This document shows positions 14,916-23,371 of a stretch of 46,665 nt of DNA, piece after piece (the first letter of the stretch is position 1; every line of letters begins with the position of its first letter). The notes beneath the pieces were generated by a model. That model saw only the letters and a program-made list of their open reading frames with translations. It had not been told where the DNA came from and did no database searches. This stretch comes from an uncultured Bacteroidales bacterium (lineage in GTDB: Bacteria; Bacteroidota; Bacteroidia; Bacteroidales; UBA932), in NCBI GenBank assembly GCA_944326305.1, contig CALVDL010000025.1, forward strand, positions 1 through 46,665. The letters are read 5' to 3'. The translations under genes were made by a program, and so were the position numbers.

Positions 14916-15308
14916 ATGGGAAGAAACAAGACTATAGGACTTACAGCCAGGGAAGAAGAAATCATGGACCTGTTCTGGGAAAAGGGACCGATGTTCGTCC
15001 GGGAACTGCTCGAGTGCTACGACGAGCCGAGGCCGCATTTCAACACGTTGTCTACGATAGTCCGTTCTCTGGAGGAAAAGGGATACCTTTCGCACAGGAG
15101 TTACGGAAAGACTTACCGTTACTATGCTGTGGTCAAGAGGGACGAGTACAAGAAGGATTCACTCTTCGGCGTGATAGGCAAATATTTCGACGCGTCTCCT
15201 TTCAATGCGGTGTCGGCGCTGGTGCGGAGCGAGAAGCTTTCTGCTGACGAGCTGCGCAGCCTGCTGGAGATGGTCGAGGCCCGGTCCGCCGGCAAGGACG
15301 GTGAATGA
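14916..15308 (+). CDS. BlaI/MecI-family transcriptional repressor
   Basis: This winged-helix repressor is usually released when its M56 partner senses an envelope signal. The 130-aa chain has the helix-turn-helix core LTAREEEIMDLFWEKGPMFV and the recognition region HFNTLSTIVRSLEEKGYLSH. YGKTYRYYAVVKRDEYKK is the wing, and the tail should be the dimerisation helices. I use ATG 14916; the ATG at 14892 lies only 2 bp after the -7 box, probably upstream of the transcription start. The stop is 25 bp before the chosen start of the M56 gene. In Bacteroidetes such pairs are common and usually unrelated to beta-lactam resistance; no lactamase gene is near. Confidence 0.9.
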   Translation: MGRNKTIGLTAREEEIMDLFWEKGPMFVRELLECYDEPRPHFNTLSTIVRSLEEKGYLSHRSYGKTYRYYAVVKRDEYKKDSLFGVIGKYFDASPFNAVSALVRSEKLSADELRSLLEMVEARSAGKDGE

Positions 15309-15333
15309 TGGATGGACTGAAATAATTTACGAC

Positions 15334-17217
15334 ATGGAACATCTGCTGATATACATTGCGAAGGTGTCGGTATCCGCCATACTGTTCTACCTTTTTATCC
15401 GCATTCTCATGGAACGGGAGACGCAGCATGAGTACATACGCGGGCTGTGGCTCGGGACGATGGCCGCATCACTGGTGATGCCGTTTATATATTTCCCTGT
15501 GCCTGACCTGTTTCCTGAACGGACTGAAGCTGCCGGGAGTGTAAACATGGTGGTGTCGGCAGGGGAGATGGAGATCATCGGCGCGGAAGATGCGGCGGAA
15601 AGGACAGTGGACTGGGCCCGTCTGGCGGGATGGCTCTATCTTGCAGGTGCGGCCGCAGCCCTTTGCGGCTATGCCGTATCCCATGCCAGGCTTGCCTCAA
15701 GGATAGCCGGGATTCCGGTGACGCATGAATATGACGGGCTCCTGTCAGCGTGCGCTGAAGCCTCGGGCTGCAGACGCAAGGTCAGGCTGCGTGTCACGGA
15801 CGACAGCTCCGTAAACCCTTACAGCTGGATGCATGACATCATGGTCAGCCGCAGGGATATCGGGACCGACGGGAGGGACATCCTCCTTCACGAGATGGGG
15901 CATATCCGCCATGCCCATTCGCTGGACGTTATTTTCACAGAACTGTTCACAGTCATACTCTGGTTCAACCCTGTATCATGGCTCATGCAGTACTCGCTGC
16001 GCCAGATCCATGAATACAGTGCGGACTGTACCGTACTCCGGAGCGGTGCGGATGCCAGGGAGTACCAGAGACTATTGATAAGAAAAGCTGCTGGCACGGC
16101 CTTCCATTCCATTGCCAACAGCTTTAATCACAGTAATCTTAAAAACCGTATTACCATGATGTTACAAAATCAGACCAGTAAGGGGGCGTATGCGAAGTCG
16201 CTGTCACTGCTCCCTGTGCTTGCATGCCTGCTTTTCGTGTTCTCGGCAAGCAGACCTGCTCCAGAAGACAAAGTTAGTGAAAATTTCCCGGATTCACAGC
16301 AGAATCCTGCCGTGGAAATGCCGGGACAGTCCCCTGTCTCTGCAGATTTGCCTGAGGCCGCACCGCAGGACCGCAATGACGAGGATCCTGTCCCGTTCCA
16401 GTTCGTGGAAGAAAAGCCCGGGTTCATGGGCGGGGATGCAAACGATTTCTCGAAATGGGTGAACGAACATCTCAAGTATCCTGAAGAGGCCAGGAAAGCC
16501 GGGATTTCCGGCAGGGTGACGCTGAAGTTCACCGTGGGCAAGGATGGCTCCGTCAGTGATGTCAAGGTGATAAGAGGAGTCAACAAGCTCCTTGATGAAG
16601 AGGCTGTCAGGGTGGTGTCCATGTCACCGGCCTGGACTCCAGGCAAGATTGACGGCAAGCCGGTGAATGTCAGCTATGCGTTCCCTGTCATTTTCATGAC
16701 GAAGGGGTCCGGTGAAACCGCAGGACAGTCCGATGATGATGTCCCGGACATCTATATAGACGGCAAGCTGGCTTCATCCGGGGACCTTGCCGCAGCAAAC
16801 GGCATTGTCGACGGGTATATTGAGAAGGACGGCACCATAAAACTGATGTCCAAGCTCTTGTATGACAAGAAGGATTTCCTTAAATGGGCCAATACGGAGC
16901 TTGTCTATCCTGCTGCTGCAAAGGATGCCGGCAAGTACGGGAAGGTTACCGTGACATTCAAGCTGGAGAGCGACGGCTCCGTGAGTGATGTCTCTGTAAA
17001 GGAATCCCCGGATGACGTGCTCTCATCTGAGGTGCTGCGTGTCACCGGGAAATCCCCGAAGTGGTACAAATCTGTCTATCAGCATGTCATGGTCGATGGT
17101 CCGGGTTATGTCGAGTATTCTGTAGGGTTCATGCTCAAAACCCAGGATGCCTCCGGCAAAATTGTAACCCTCGGCTCGGACAATGATGCGGATATTGTGG
17201 TGATAGCATATAATTGA
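15334..17217 (+). CDS. M56-family (BlaR1-like) membrane metallopeptidase with two C-terminal TonB domains
   Basis: This is the inner-membrane sensor and protease partner of the BlaI repressor. The 627-aa chain starts with membrane helices (IYIAKVSVSAILFYLFIRIL; LAGWLYLAGAAAALCGYAV). The M56 zinc site is HEMGH at residues 186-190, with the distal HEYSAD near residue 228. A further helix (SLSLLPVLACLLFVFSAS) lies near residue 295. The periplasmic part holds two TonB_C-like domains: EHLKYPEEARKAGISGRVTL near 380 and TELVYPAAAKDAGKYGKVTV near 525. I chose ATG 15334 because the residues before it do not form a helix. The second TonB domain is less conserved. The inducing signal is unknown. Confidence 0.88.
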   Translation: MEHLLIYIAKVSVSAILFYLFIRILMERETQHEYIRGLWLGTMAASLVMPFIYFPVPDLFPERTEAAGSVNMVVSAGEMEIIGAEDAAERTVDWARLAGWLYLAGAAAALCGYAVSHARLASRIAGIPVTHEYDGLLSACAEASGCRRKVRLRVTDDSSVNPYSWMHDIMVSRRDIGTDGRDILLHEMGHIRHAHSLDVIFTELFTVILWFNPVSWLMQYSLRQIHEYSADCTVLRSGADAREYQRLLIRKAAGTAFHSIANSFNHSNLKNRITMMLQNQTSKGAYAKSLSLLPVLACLLFVFSASRPAPEDKVSENFPDSQQNPAVEMPGQSPVSADLPEAAPQDRNDEDPVPFQFVEEKPGFMGGDANDFSKWVNEHLKYPEEARKAGISGRVTLKFTVGKDGSVSDVKVIRGVNKLLDEEAVRVVSMSPAWTPGKIDGKPVNVSYAFPVIFMTKGSGETAGQSDDDVPDIYIDGKLASSGDLAAANGIVDGYIEKDGTIKLMSKLLYDKKDFLKWANTELVYPAAAKDAGKYGKVTVTFKLESDGSVSDVSVKESPDDVLSSEVLRVTGKSPKWYKSVYQHVMVDGPGYVEYSVGFMLKTQDASGKIVTLGSDNDADIVVIAYN

Positions 17218-17236
17218 ATATTGATACACCGCTTCC

Positions 17237-17282
17237 GGAAGAAGCTGCAGGGTCAGAACCCTGCGGCTTCTTCCATTTTTTT
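17237..17282 (+). terminator. Strong intrinsic terminator after the M56 gene
   Basis: GGAAGAAGC, one mismatch and GCAGGGT pair with ACCCTGC and GCTTCTTCC around a 4-nt loop, followed by seven T residues. It ends the BlaI/M56 operon and also covers the stop codon of the convergent argH gene. Confidence 0.9.
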
Positions 17283-18569
17283 GCGGATGCTTTCCGTGGC
17301 GAGGTTCCCGATGCTTCCGGTATGAGTATGCCGCAGCTCTGATGCGCGTTCCGGAGCGGAGCCGTCCCCGTAACGGAATGTGCCGTTGTTCACCTCTATT
17401 CCGACCTGCCTGTAGGCATCCCTGAACGGAGTCCCGGACAGCACCCTGCGGTTCACTTCCTCGACAGTGAACAGGTAGCTGTATATCGGGGCTTTGAGGA
17501 TGTCTTCATTCACGCGGATATTTTCGAGCATGTACACTGCCATTCTTAGGCATTTGTGCATCAGCTCCAGTTTCGGGAACAGGATGTCCTTCAGCAGCTG
17601 GAATTCACGGTGGTAGCCGTGCGGCATGTTGCTGCAGAGCATGGAGATTTCGGCCTCTGCGGACATTATCCTGTTGCAGTTGCCCCGCATTATCTCCCAG
17701 ACATCCGGGTTCTTCTTGTGAGGCATGATGCTGGAGCCTGTAGTCAGCTCGACAGGGAATGAAATGAATCCGTAGTTCGGGCACATATACATGCAGCAGT
17801 CGGCTGCGAATTTATTGAGTGTCAGTGCTATGGCTCCTATTGCCGAGGCTACTGCCCTTTCGCTTTTCCCTCTGCTCAGCTGAGCCGCCACGGAGTTGTA
17901 TTCCATGGAGCCGAATCCCAGCAGCCTGGTGGTCATCTCCCTGTCCAGGGGAAAGGAGCTTCCATATCCCGCTGCAGATCCCAGGGGGTTCTGGTCAGTG
18001 ACGCTGTATGCCCCGCGGAGCATGTACATGTCGTCGGCCAGGCTTTCCGCGTATGCCCCGAACCACAGCCCGAATGAAGAAGGCATAGCCACCTGGCCAT
18101 GGGTGTATCCCGGAAGGAGCACGTCCTTGTGTTTTTCGCTCAGCTCCTGCAGTTTGTCAAACAGAAAAAGCACCTCGTCCCTGAGCTTGAGCACCTCGTC
18201 CTTCAGGAAAAGCTTCACGTCCACGAGGACCTGGTCGTTGCGCGAGCGTCCGGAATGTATTTTCTTACCGATTTCACCGAGCCTGCGTGTGAGCAGCAGC
18301 TCCACCTGCGAATGGATGTCCTCCACGGAGTCCTCGAGCACGAAGCTGCCATCTTCTATTTCCACGAGTATCTCCTCCAGGCCTTTGGTGAGCTGTCCGA
18401 GCTCCTCCCCAGTGAGCAGCCCGATGCTCTGAAGCATCTTTATATGTGCCAGAGAGCCAAGCACATCGTACCGTGCAAGCCTCAGGTCAAGTACCCTGTC
18501 ATTCCCGACAGTGAAGTCCTCCACGATCTGTGTGGCTTCAGTCCCTTTGTTCCATAGCGTTTCTGCCAT
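17253..18569 (-). CDS. argH: Argininosuccinate lyase
   Basis: The cytoplasmic enzyme splits argininosuccinate into arginine and fumarate, the last step of arginine synthesis. The fumarase/aspartase signature GSSIMPHKKNPD lies near residue 275, HSGRSRNDQV near residue 105 and GYTHGQVAMPSSFG near residue 150. The 438-aa length fits. It is the last gene of an argB-argE-mgsA-argH run, 27 bp after mgsA, and its stop lies within the convergent operon's terminator. The assignment is secure. Confidence 0.96.
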   Translation of the reverse strand: MAETLWNKGTEATQIVEDFTVGNDRVLDLRLARYDVLGSLAHIKMLQSIGLLTGEELGQLTKGLEEILVEIEDGSFVLEDSVEDIHSQVELLLTRRLGEIGKKIHSGRSRNDQVLVDVKLFLKDEVLKLRDEVLFLFDKLQELSEKHKDVLLPGYTHGQVAMPSSFGLWFGAYAESLADDMYMLRGAYSVTDQNPLGSAAGYGSSFPLDREMTTRLLGFGSMEYNSVAAQLSRGKSERAVASAIGAIALTLNKFAADCCMYMCPNYGFISFPVELTTGSSIMPHKKNPDVWEIMRGNCNRIMSAEAEISMLCSNMPHGYHREFQLLKDILFPKLELMHKCLRMAVYMLENIRVNEDILKAPIYSYLFTVEEVNRRVLSGTPFRDAYRQVGIEVNNGTFRYGDGSAPERASELRHTHTGSIGNLATESIRKKMEEAAGF

Positions 18570-18596
18570 CTGTGTTCCTGTATGTGTGTTGTCAGA

Positions 18597-19052
18597 TCAG
18601 AGTTTCCTGTTTTTGTAGTTCTCGATGGCTTTCGGGATAATCCTCTCATAGTCTTCGCTTTTGTAAAGCGGGGACGAGATTATGAAGTCCGCCGTGCTGC
18701 GGTTGGTGGCGAACGGCACATTGTAGAGGGAGGCGAGGCGCACAAGACTCATAACGTCGTTCTGGTGCCCCTGCATTATGAGGTTGTCGCAGAAGAACAC
18801 GAGCATGTCCACCTTGCCTTCCGCGATCATCGCCCCTATCTGGGCATCCCCTCCGAGAGGGCCGCTCAGCAGGCAGTGGACTTCCGGTTTCCTGTCCCCG
18901 AGGACATCAGACAGGGCCGCTCCGATAAGGCGTCCTGTAGTCCCGGTGCAAAACAATGTACAGTTTTCGAGCGAACCGGCATTGAACCTTACCCAGTCTA
19001 CCAGTTCGGCTTTTCTGGCGTCATGCGCCACAAGTGCGATATTCTTTATCAT
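18597..19052 (-). CDS. mgsA: Methylglyoxal synthase
   Basis: It converts dihydroxyacetone phosphate to methylglyoxal and phosphate, a bypass of lower glycolysis used when phosphate is short or sugar phosphates accumulate. The 151-aa protein shows IALVAHDARK at the start, LFCTGTTGRLI near residue 34 and the signature SGPLGGDAQIGA near residue 63, which carries the catalytic Asp. It sits between the argE-like gene (51-bp gap with a small TCCGGAAAGTTCCGGA hairpin) and argH (27 bp). Its presence inside arginine genes is unexplained. Confidence 0.95.
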   Translation of the reverse strand: MIKNIALVAHDARKAELVDWVRFNAGSLENCTLFCTGTTGRLIGAALSDVLGDRKPEVHCLLSGPLGGDAQIGAMIAEGKVDMLVFFCDNLIMQGHQNDVMSLVRLASLYNVPFATNRSTADFIISSPLYKSEDYERIIPKAIENYKNRKL

Positions 19053-19103
19053 GATTTGGAAAATTTTTCGGTTTTATCCGGAAAGTTCCGGAATATCAAA
19101 AAC

Positions 19104-20300
19104 TTATTGTCTCCTGTAAATTTGGCAGAAATTCCTGATGAAATCAATGTATGTGCCGACTGCATTTTCTATTTCATCTACATACACGAATTCATCTTTC
19201 CTGTGCGACCTGCTGGATTCGCCCGGCCCCATTTTTACCGCTTCGCAGCCTATCCTCATCCAGTCTGAGGTGGTGGGGGAGGAGAATGTCCTGAGCCCCA
19301 TTGACCTGATGCATTCTGAAAGAAGAGATTTTCCGGGGGTGGCGGATGACCTGTTGTCCAGGTTCCTTGCCGTCAGGCGGCTTTTGCATACGGCCTGCAG
19401 TTCGTCAAGTATTTCACGGTTGGAGTACATTTCGGTAGGGCGTATGTCTATTACGAAACTGCATCTGTCAGGTATGATGTTGTGTGCAGTGCCGGCATTT
19501 ATCTGGGTCACGTTAAGGTTGACCCTGCCCATCTGGCCGGACACTTTTGTGAACATGTGCCTGTGCAGGCTTTCTATGTCCTTCACGGCAATGTCGATGG
19601 CGTTCACTCCTTCATTCCTTGCCGCATGACCGCTGACACCTTCAGCCACGGCGTCTATCACCAGCAGCCCGCGCTCAGAAGTAGCAGCTGCCATGCCTGT
19701 AGGCTCCCCGACTACCGCCCATTGCGGATGGCTGAAGGACAATGGGTTATTGCTGTCACCGCCGGAGCCCCAGGTGCTTCCTGACCGCATCGTCAGGCGG
19801 TATGCCTCTCCGGCTATACGGGGGAATTCCGTCCATATTTTTTCCATTCCGTTTTTCCCTGACCTCTCCTCCTCTGACGTTAGGACAAGTATGAGGTTTA
19901 TCGGGAGGGGTTCATCATAGAAATGCCTGAAGGCGGCTGTCATCGACACTGCGGAGGCCCCGTCATCGTTGCTCCCGAGCCCGCAGACAAAATCCTTGTC
20001 CCCCGGAATTGATGCCGCAGCCTTCGTATAGTCCGGTCTGTACGGGTCGAAGGAATATCCGCCGGCAGGAGGGACCGTATCTATGTGCGCGTTGAGCATC
20101 AGGCTCCTGTATGCAGGGTTGAAATGTCTGTTCAGGGCGATGATGTTGTTCTTTTCGCGGTAGTGGACGATTCCGCACCTGTCAAGGAAGCTGCAGATAT
20201 GACTGCACACCTCATCTTCATGGAATGAGGGTGAGGGGATGGCTATCATTTCCTTGAGCAGCCGTACGGATTCCTCTATGTATGGATTGCAGGTACACAT
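19104..20300 (-). CDS. M20-family deacylase of arginine biosynthesis (ArgE-like)
   Basis: This zinc hydrolase removes the N-acyl group from an arginine intermediate. Motifs are MLNAHIDTVPPAGG near residue 68, GLGSNDDGASAVSM near residue 107 with the second metal Asp, LTSEEERSGKNGME near residue 140 with the catalytic Glu pair, and SERGLLVIDAVAEGVSGHAAR for the dimerisation domain. The 398-aa length fits. Known work on Bacteroides shows that the pathway uses N-succinyl intermediates with an N-succinylcitrulline desuccinylase. This protein may do that rather than classical N-acetylornithine deacetylation, but sequence alone does not decide. Its ATG directly follows the argB stop. Confidence 0.85.
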   Translation of the reverse strand: MCTCNPYIEESVRLLKEMIAIPSPSFHEDEVCSHICSFLDRCGIVHYREKNNIIALNRHFNPAYRSLMLNAHIDTVPPAGGYSFDPYRPDYTKAAASIPGDKDFVCGLGSNDDGASAVSMTAAFRHFYDEPLPINLILVLTSEEERSGKNGMEKIWTEFPRIAGEAYRLTMRSGSTWGSGGDSNNPLSFSHPQWAVVGEPTGMAAATSERGLLVIDAVAEGVSGHAARNEGVNAIDIAVKDIESLHRHMFTKVSGQMGRVNLNVTQINAGTAHNIIPDRCSFVIDIRPTEMYSNREILDELQAVCKSRLTARNLDNRSSATPGKSLLSECIRSMGLRTFSSPTTSDWMRIGCEAVKMGPGESSRSHRKDEFVYVDEIENAVGTYIDFIRNFCQIYRRQ

Positions 20301-21119
20301 TTATAATATTATCGAAGTCCCTTTTGCGTTCAACAGGTTTCCGGCATTCTTGATGATCACCCTGGAAACTCCGTGCCTGATTGCTCGGAATGCATTGTCT
20401 ATCTTGGGAATCATCCCGTCAGCGACACGTCTTTCGGCCTTCAGGGCTTCATAGTACTGCGGAGTTATTTCCGGGATTATGCTGTCCGGGTCATCCTTGT
20501 CCTCCAGGACGCCGTCCTTTTCGAAGCAGAAGGTGAGGGTAGTTTCGTGTCCGGCGGATGCGAATGCCTCTGCTATGCTTGATGCAACGGTGTCGGCGTT
20601 TGTATTGAGGAGGCTGCCGTCCCCGTCGTAGGTAATGGCACACAGCACTGGGGTCATCCCCCGCTCAAGGAGCATTTCCAGCAGGGACGTGTTCACTCCG
20701 TCCGGCATAATGTCCCCGACAAAACCGTAGTCCACCTGACGGGATGTCTCCTGCCCCGCCGCGTCAGGCATTGCGACCATGACAGGAGGCCTTTTTGAGG
20801 CCGTTACCGCTTTCCCGTCCGCTCCGCTAAGGCCTATGGCGTTGCATCCGTTCTTCTGAAGGGACGCGACTGTGTGCTTGTTGCACCACCCGGCGTAAAC
20901 CATTGTGGCTATCTCCAGTGTCCGGGCGTCAGTGACCCTCCTTCCGGCAATCATCACAGGCTCGATACCGAGGTTTTTCTGCATGGCGCTGGTCATCTTG
21001 CCTCCGCCGTGTACCAGTACCTTAGGCCCTTCAAGCGCGGCGAATCTGCAGGCGAAGTCCTGCAGCATCCGCTCGTCCTCCACCACGTTCCCGCCTATCT
21101 TTATGATATTTATCTTCAT
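20301..21119 (-). CDS. argB: Acetylglutamate kinase family protein (acts on N-acetyl- or N-succinyl-glutamate)
   Basis: It phosphorylates the gamma-carboxylate of N-acylglutamate, an early committed step of arginine synthesis. The amino-acid-kinase fold starts INIIKIGGNVVED, with VLVHGGGKMTSAM near residue 34 and GRRVTDARTLE near residue 60 for acyl-amino-acid binding. NTNADTVASSIAEAFASAG near residue 175 and VADGMIPKIDNAFRAI near residue 235 complete the nucleotide site. The 272-aa length is typical. It is the first gene of the argB-argE-mgsA-argH run. In Bacteroides relatives the substrate is thought to be succinylated, which cannot be confirmed here. Confidence 0.93.
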   Translation of the reverse strand: MKINIIKIGGNVVEDERMLQDFACRFAALEGPKVLVHGGGKMTSAMQKNLGIEPVMIAGRRVTDARTLEIATMVYAGWCNKHTVASLQKNGCNAIGLSGADGKAVTASKRPPVMVAMPDAAGQETSRQVDYGFVGDIMPDGVNTSLLEMLLERGMTPVLCAITYDGDGSLLNTNADTVASSIAEAFASAGHETTLTFCFEKDGVLEDKDDPDSIIPEITPQYYEALKAERRVADGMIPKIDNAFRAIRHGVSRVIIKNAGNLLNAKGTSIIL

Positions 21120-21302
21120 TTCTTCTGTTCCTGTACTGTATCAACTCCAAATGTCTGTCCGAAAAACGGATGTTCCTGTACATAGGTCCGGACATTCTTT
21201 CCGCGAATGTACTACAAATTTTTCAAGTCATGCATTTTATTGCCCGGGACAAGGCCTTTCCATCCCGTTGAAGGCAATATTGCAGGATTAAAGATTGTAA
21301 TG

Positions 21303-21333
21303 TTGTAATTTCAATTCTCTTTTCATATCTTTG
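21303..21333 (+). promoter_or_regulatory. Promoter of the hydBAC operon
   Basis: TTG at 21303-21305 and TATCTTTG at 21326-21333 are 20 nt apart, matching the Bacteroidetes promoter consensus. Transcription should begin near 21340, giving a leader of about 67 nt before the hydB ATG at 21407. Confidence 0.6.
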
Positions 21334-21406
21334 TTTCCGGCAGGATCTGATTATAAATTGAATCTTCATCGCTAACCACAACAATAAATCCTCAATCTTT
21401 ATAAAT

Positions 21407-23314
21407 ATGAAAATACTCTCAATCGGGGATCTTGAAGCCGTCAGGGGCAGGGCAGCCGGAAGACTGCAGCTCAGGGAACAGGGCGACAGGAACGCTGACG
21501 GCCGCTGCTGCGGACTGGAATCAGGTACCGGACACATGCAGGTGCTGATATGCGGAGGGACAGGCTGTAAGGCCTCCTCAAGTCATCTTATCTGCGGGAA
21601 AATCAAGGAACTGCTGGAAGAAAAAGGTCTTTCGGACCGTGTGGACGTGGTCACTACGGGATGCTTCGGCTTCTGCGAGAAAGGGCCGGTGGTCAAGATT
21701 ATACCGGACAATACTTTCTACACTCAAGTGAAGCCCGAGGATGCCGTGGAGATAGTGGAGGAGCATATCGTAGGGGGCCGCAGGGTGGAGCGCCTGCTGT
21801 ACCTGGACCCGAAGTCCGGGCAGCATGTCAGCGACTCCAAGCACATGGATTTCTACCGCAAGCAGAAGCGTGTGGCCCTGCGGAACTGCGGTTTCATTGA
21901 TCCCGAGAACATTGAGGAGTATATTGCCAGGGACGGTTATATGGCATTGGCCCATAGCCTTCTGGACAGGACTCCGGAGGAAGTGATAGAGGAAGTGAAA
22001 CGCTCCGGGCTGCGCGGACGTGGAGGCGGAGGCTTCCCTACGGGAGTCAAATGGGGTTTTGCCAGGAAGAGCGTGTCCGACATCAAGTATGTGGTCTGCA
22101 ATGCCGATGAGGGCGACCCGGGGGCGTTCATGGACCGCTCCATCATGGAGGGCGACCCGCATTCGATAGTCGAGGCAATGGCGATATGCGGGTATTCCAT
22201 CGGGTCCTCAAAGGGCCTGGTCTACATCAGGGCCGAATATCCGCTGGCTATCCACAGGCTGCAGACGGCCATAGCTCAGGCCCGGGAATACGGGCTGCTC
22301 GGGGAAAACATCCTGGGCACCGGATTCAGTTTCGACATCGAGATACGCTACGGGGCAGGAGCCTTTGTATGCGGGGAGGAGACGGCCCTGATACATTCGA
22401 TGGAGGGCAAGAGAGGTGAGCCGACCATGAAGCCCCCTTTCCCTGCGGAGTCCGGATACCTGGGGAAGCCTACCAATGTGAACAATGTCGAGACTTTTGC
22501 CAATATCCCCGTTATCCTTACCCGCGGGGCTGACTGGTTCGCATCCATCGGGACGGAGAAGTCGAAGGGCACCAAGGTGTTTGCCCTGGCCGGGAAGATA
22601 AACAATGTGGGTCTGATAGAGGTGCCGATGGGGACGACCCTCCGGGAAGTGATCTACGAGATTGGAGGCGGCATCAAAGGCGGGAAGAAATTCAAGGCTG
22701 TCCAGACAGGAGGCCCTTCCGGAGGATGCCTTACGGAGAAGCATCTCGACATACCCATTGACTTTGACAGCCTGCTTGCGGAAGGCTCGATGATGGGCTC
22801 CGGCGGCATGATAGTGATGGACGAGGACGACTGCATGGTGTCCGTGGCGAGGTTCTATCTGGATTTCACCGTGGAGGAGTCCTGCGGGAAATGCACCCCT
22901 TGCCGCATCGGGAACAAGAGGCTGCTGGAGACGCTCAACAAGATAACCGAGGGCCGGGGTACAGAGGATGACCTGAAGACCCTTTCTACGCTCGGGAAGG
23001 TCATAAAGGACACTGCGCTTTGCGGACTGGGACAGACTTCTCCGAACCCGGTGCTCTCCACTCTGAACAATTTCTATGACGAATATCTGGAGCATGTGCG
23101 TGACCACAAATGCAGGGCGCGCCAGTGCAAGGCTCTGCTTACTTATGTCATAGACTCCAAGCTGTGCATCGGCTGCCATCTGTGTGCGCGCAACTGCCCG
23201 GCCGAGGCTATCATCGGGGATGTGCGCAAGCCTCATGTCATCATCCCGGACAAATGCATCAGGTGCGGGATGTGCATGGCCAGGTGCAAGTTCAAGGCTA
23301 TTTCGGTATATTGA
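21407..23314 (+). CDS. hydB: NADH-dependent [FeFe]-hydrogenase beta subunit (NuoF-like, FMN/NADH)
   Basis: This is the diaphorase subunit of trimeric HydABC, which passes electrons between NAD(H), ferredoxin and H2. The 635-aa protein has a 2Fe-2S thioredoxin-like domain at about 45-130 (CGGTGCKASSS, TTGCFGFCEKGP). A NuoF domain follows with the FMN/NADH loop RGRGGGGFPTGVKW near residue 205, then CNADEGDPGAFMDR. The 4Fe-4S motif ESCGKCTPCRIG is near residue 490, with its distal Cys in TALCGLGQT. Two C-terminal ferredoxin motifs are CIGCHLCARNCP and CIRCGMCMARCK. The first 40 residues are a polar extension. hydA follows with a 57-bp gap to its chosen start. Confidence 0.95.
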   Translation: MKILSIGDLEAVRGRAAGRLQLREQGDRNADGRCCGLESGTGHMQVLICGGTGCKASSSHLICGKIKELLEEKGLSDRVDVVTTGCFGFCEKGPVVKIIPDNTFYTQVKPEDAVEIVEEHIVGGRRVERLLYLDPKSGQHVSDSKHMDFYRKQKRVALRNCGFIDPENIEEYIARDGYMALAHSLLDRTPEEVIEEVKRSGLRGRGGGGFPTGVKWGFARKSVSDIKYVVCNADEGDPGAFMDRSIMEGDPHSIVEAMAICGYSIGSSKGLVYIRAEYPLAIHRLQTAIAQAREYGLLGENILGTGFSFDIEIRYGAGAFVCGEETALIHSMEGKRGEPTMKPPFPAESGYLGKPTNVNNVETFANIPVILTRGADWFASIGTEKSKGTKVFALAGKINNVGLIEVPMGTTLREVIYEIGGGIKGGKKFKAVQTGGPSGGCLTEKHLDIPIDFDSLLAEGSMMGSGGMIVMDEDDCMVSVARFYLDFTVEESCGKCTPCRIGNKRLLETLNKITEGRGTEDDLKTLSTLGKVIKDTALCGLGQTSPNPVLSTLNNFYDEYLEHVRDHKCRARQCKALLTYVIDSKLCIGCHLCARNCPAEAIIGDVRKPHVIIPDKCIRCGMCMARCKFKAISVY

Positions 23315-23371
23315 CACAGAAGATTATGTACATGGGCCGGAGCAATGCCGGCCGGCAAGCATCGGAAAAAT

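Noticed and set aside
22208..23317. Minus-strand frame of 369 codons
   Set aside because: It lies entirely antisense to hydB, whose motifs are all intact, and shows no recognisable domain.
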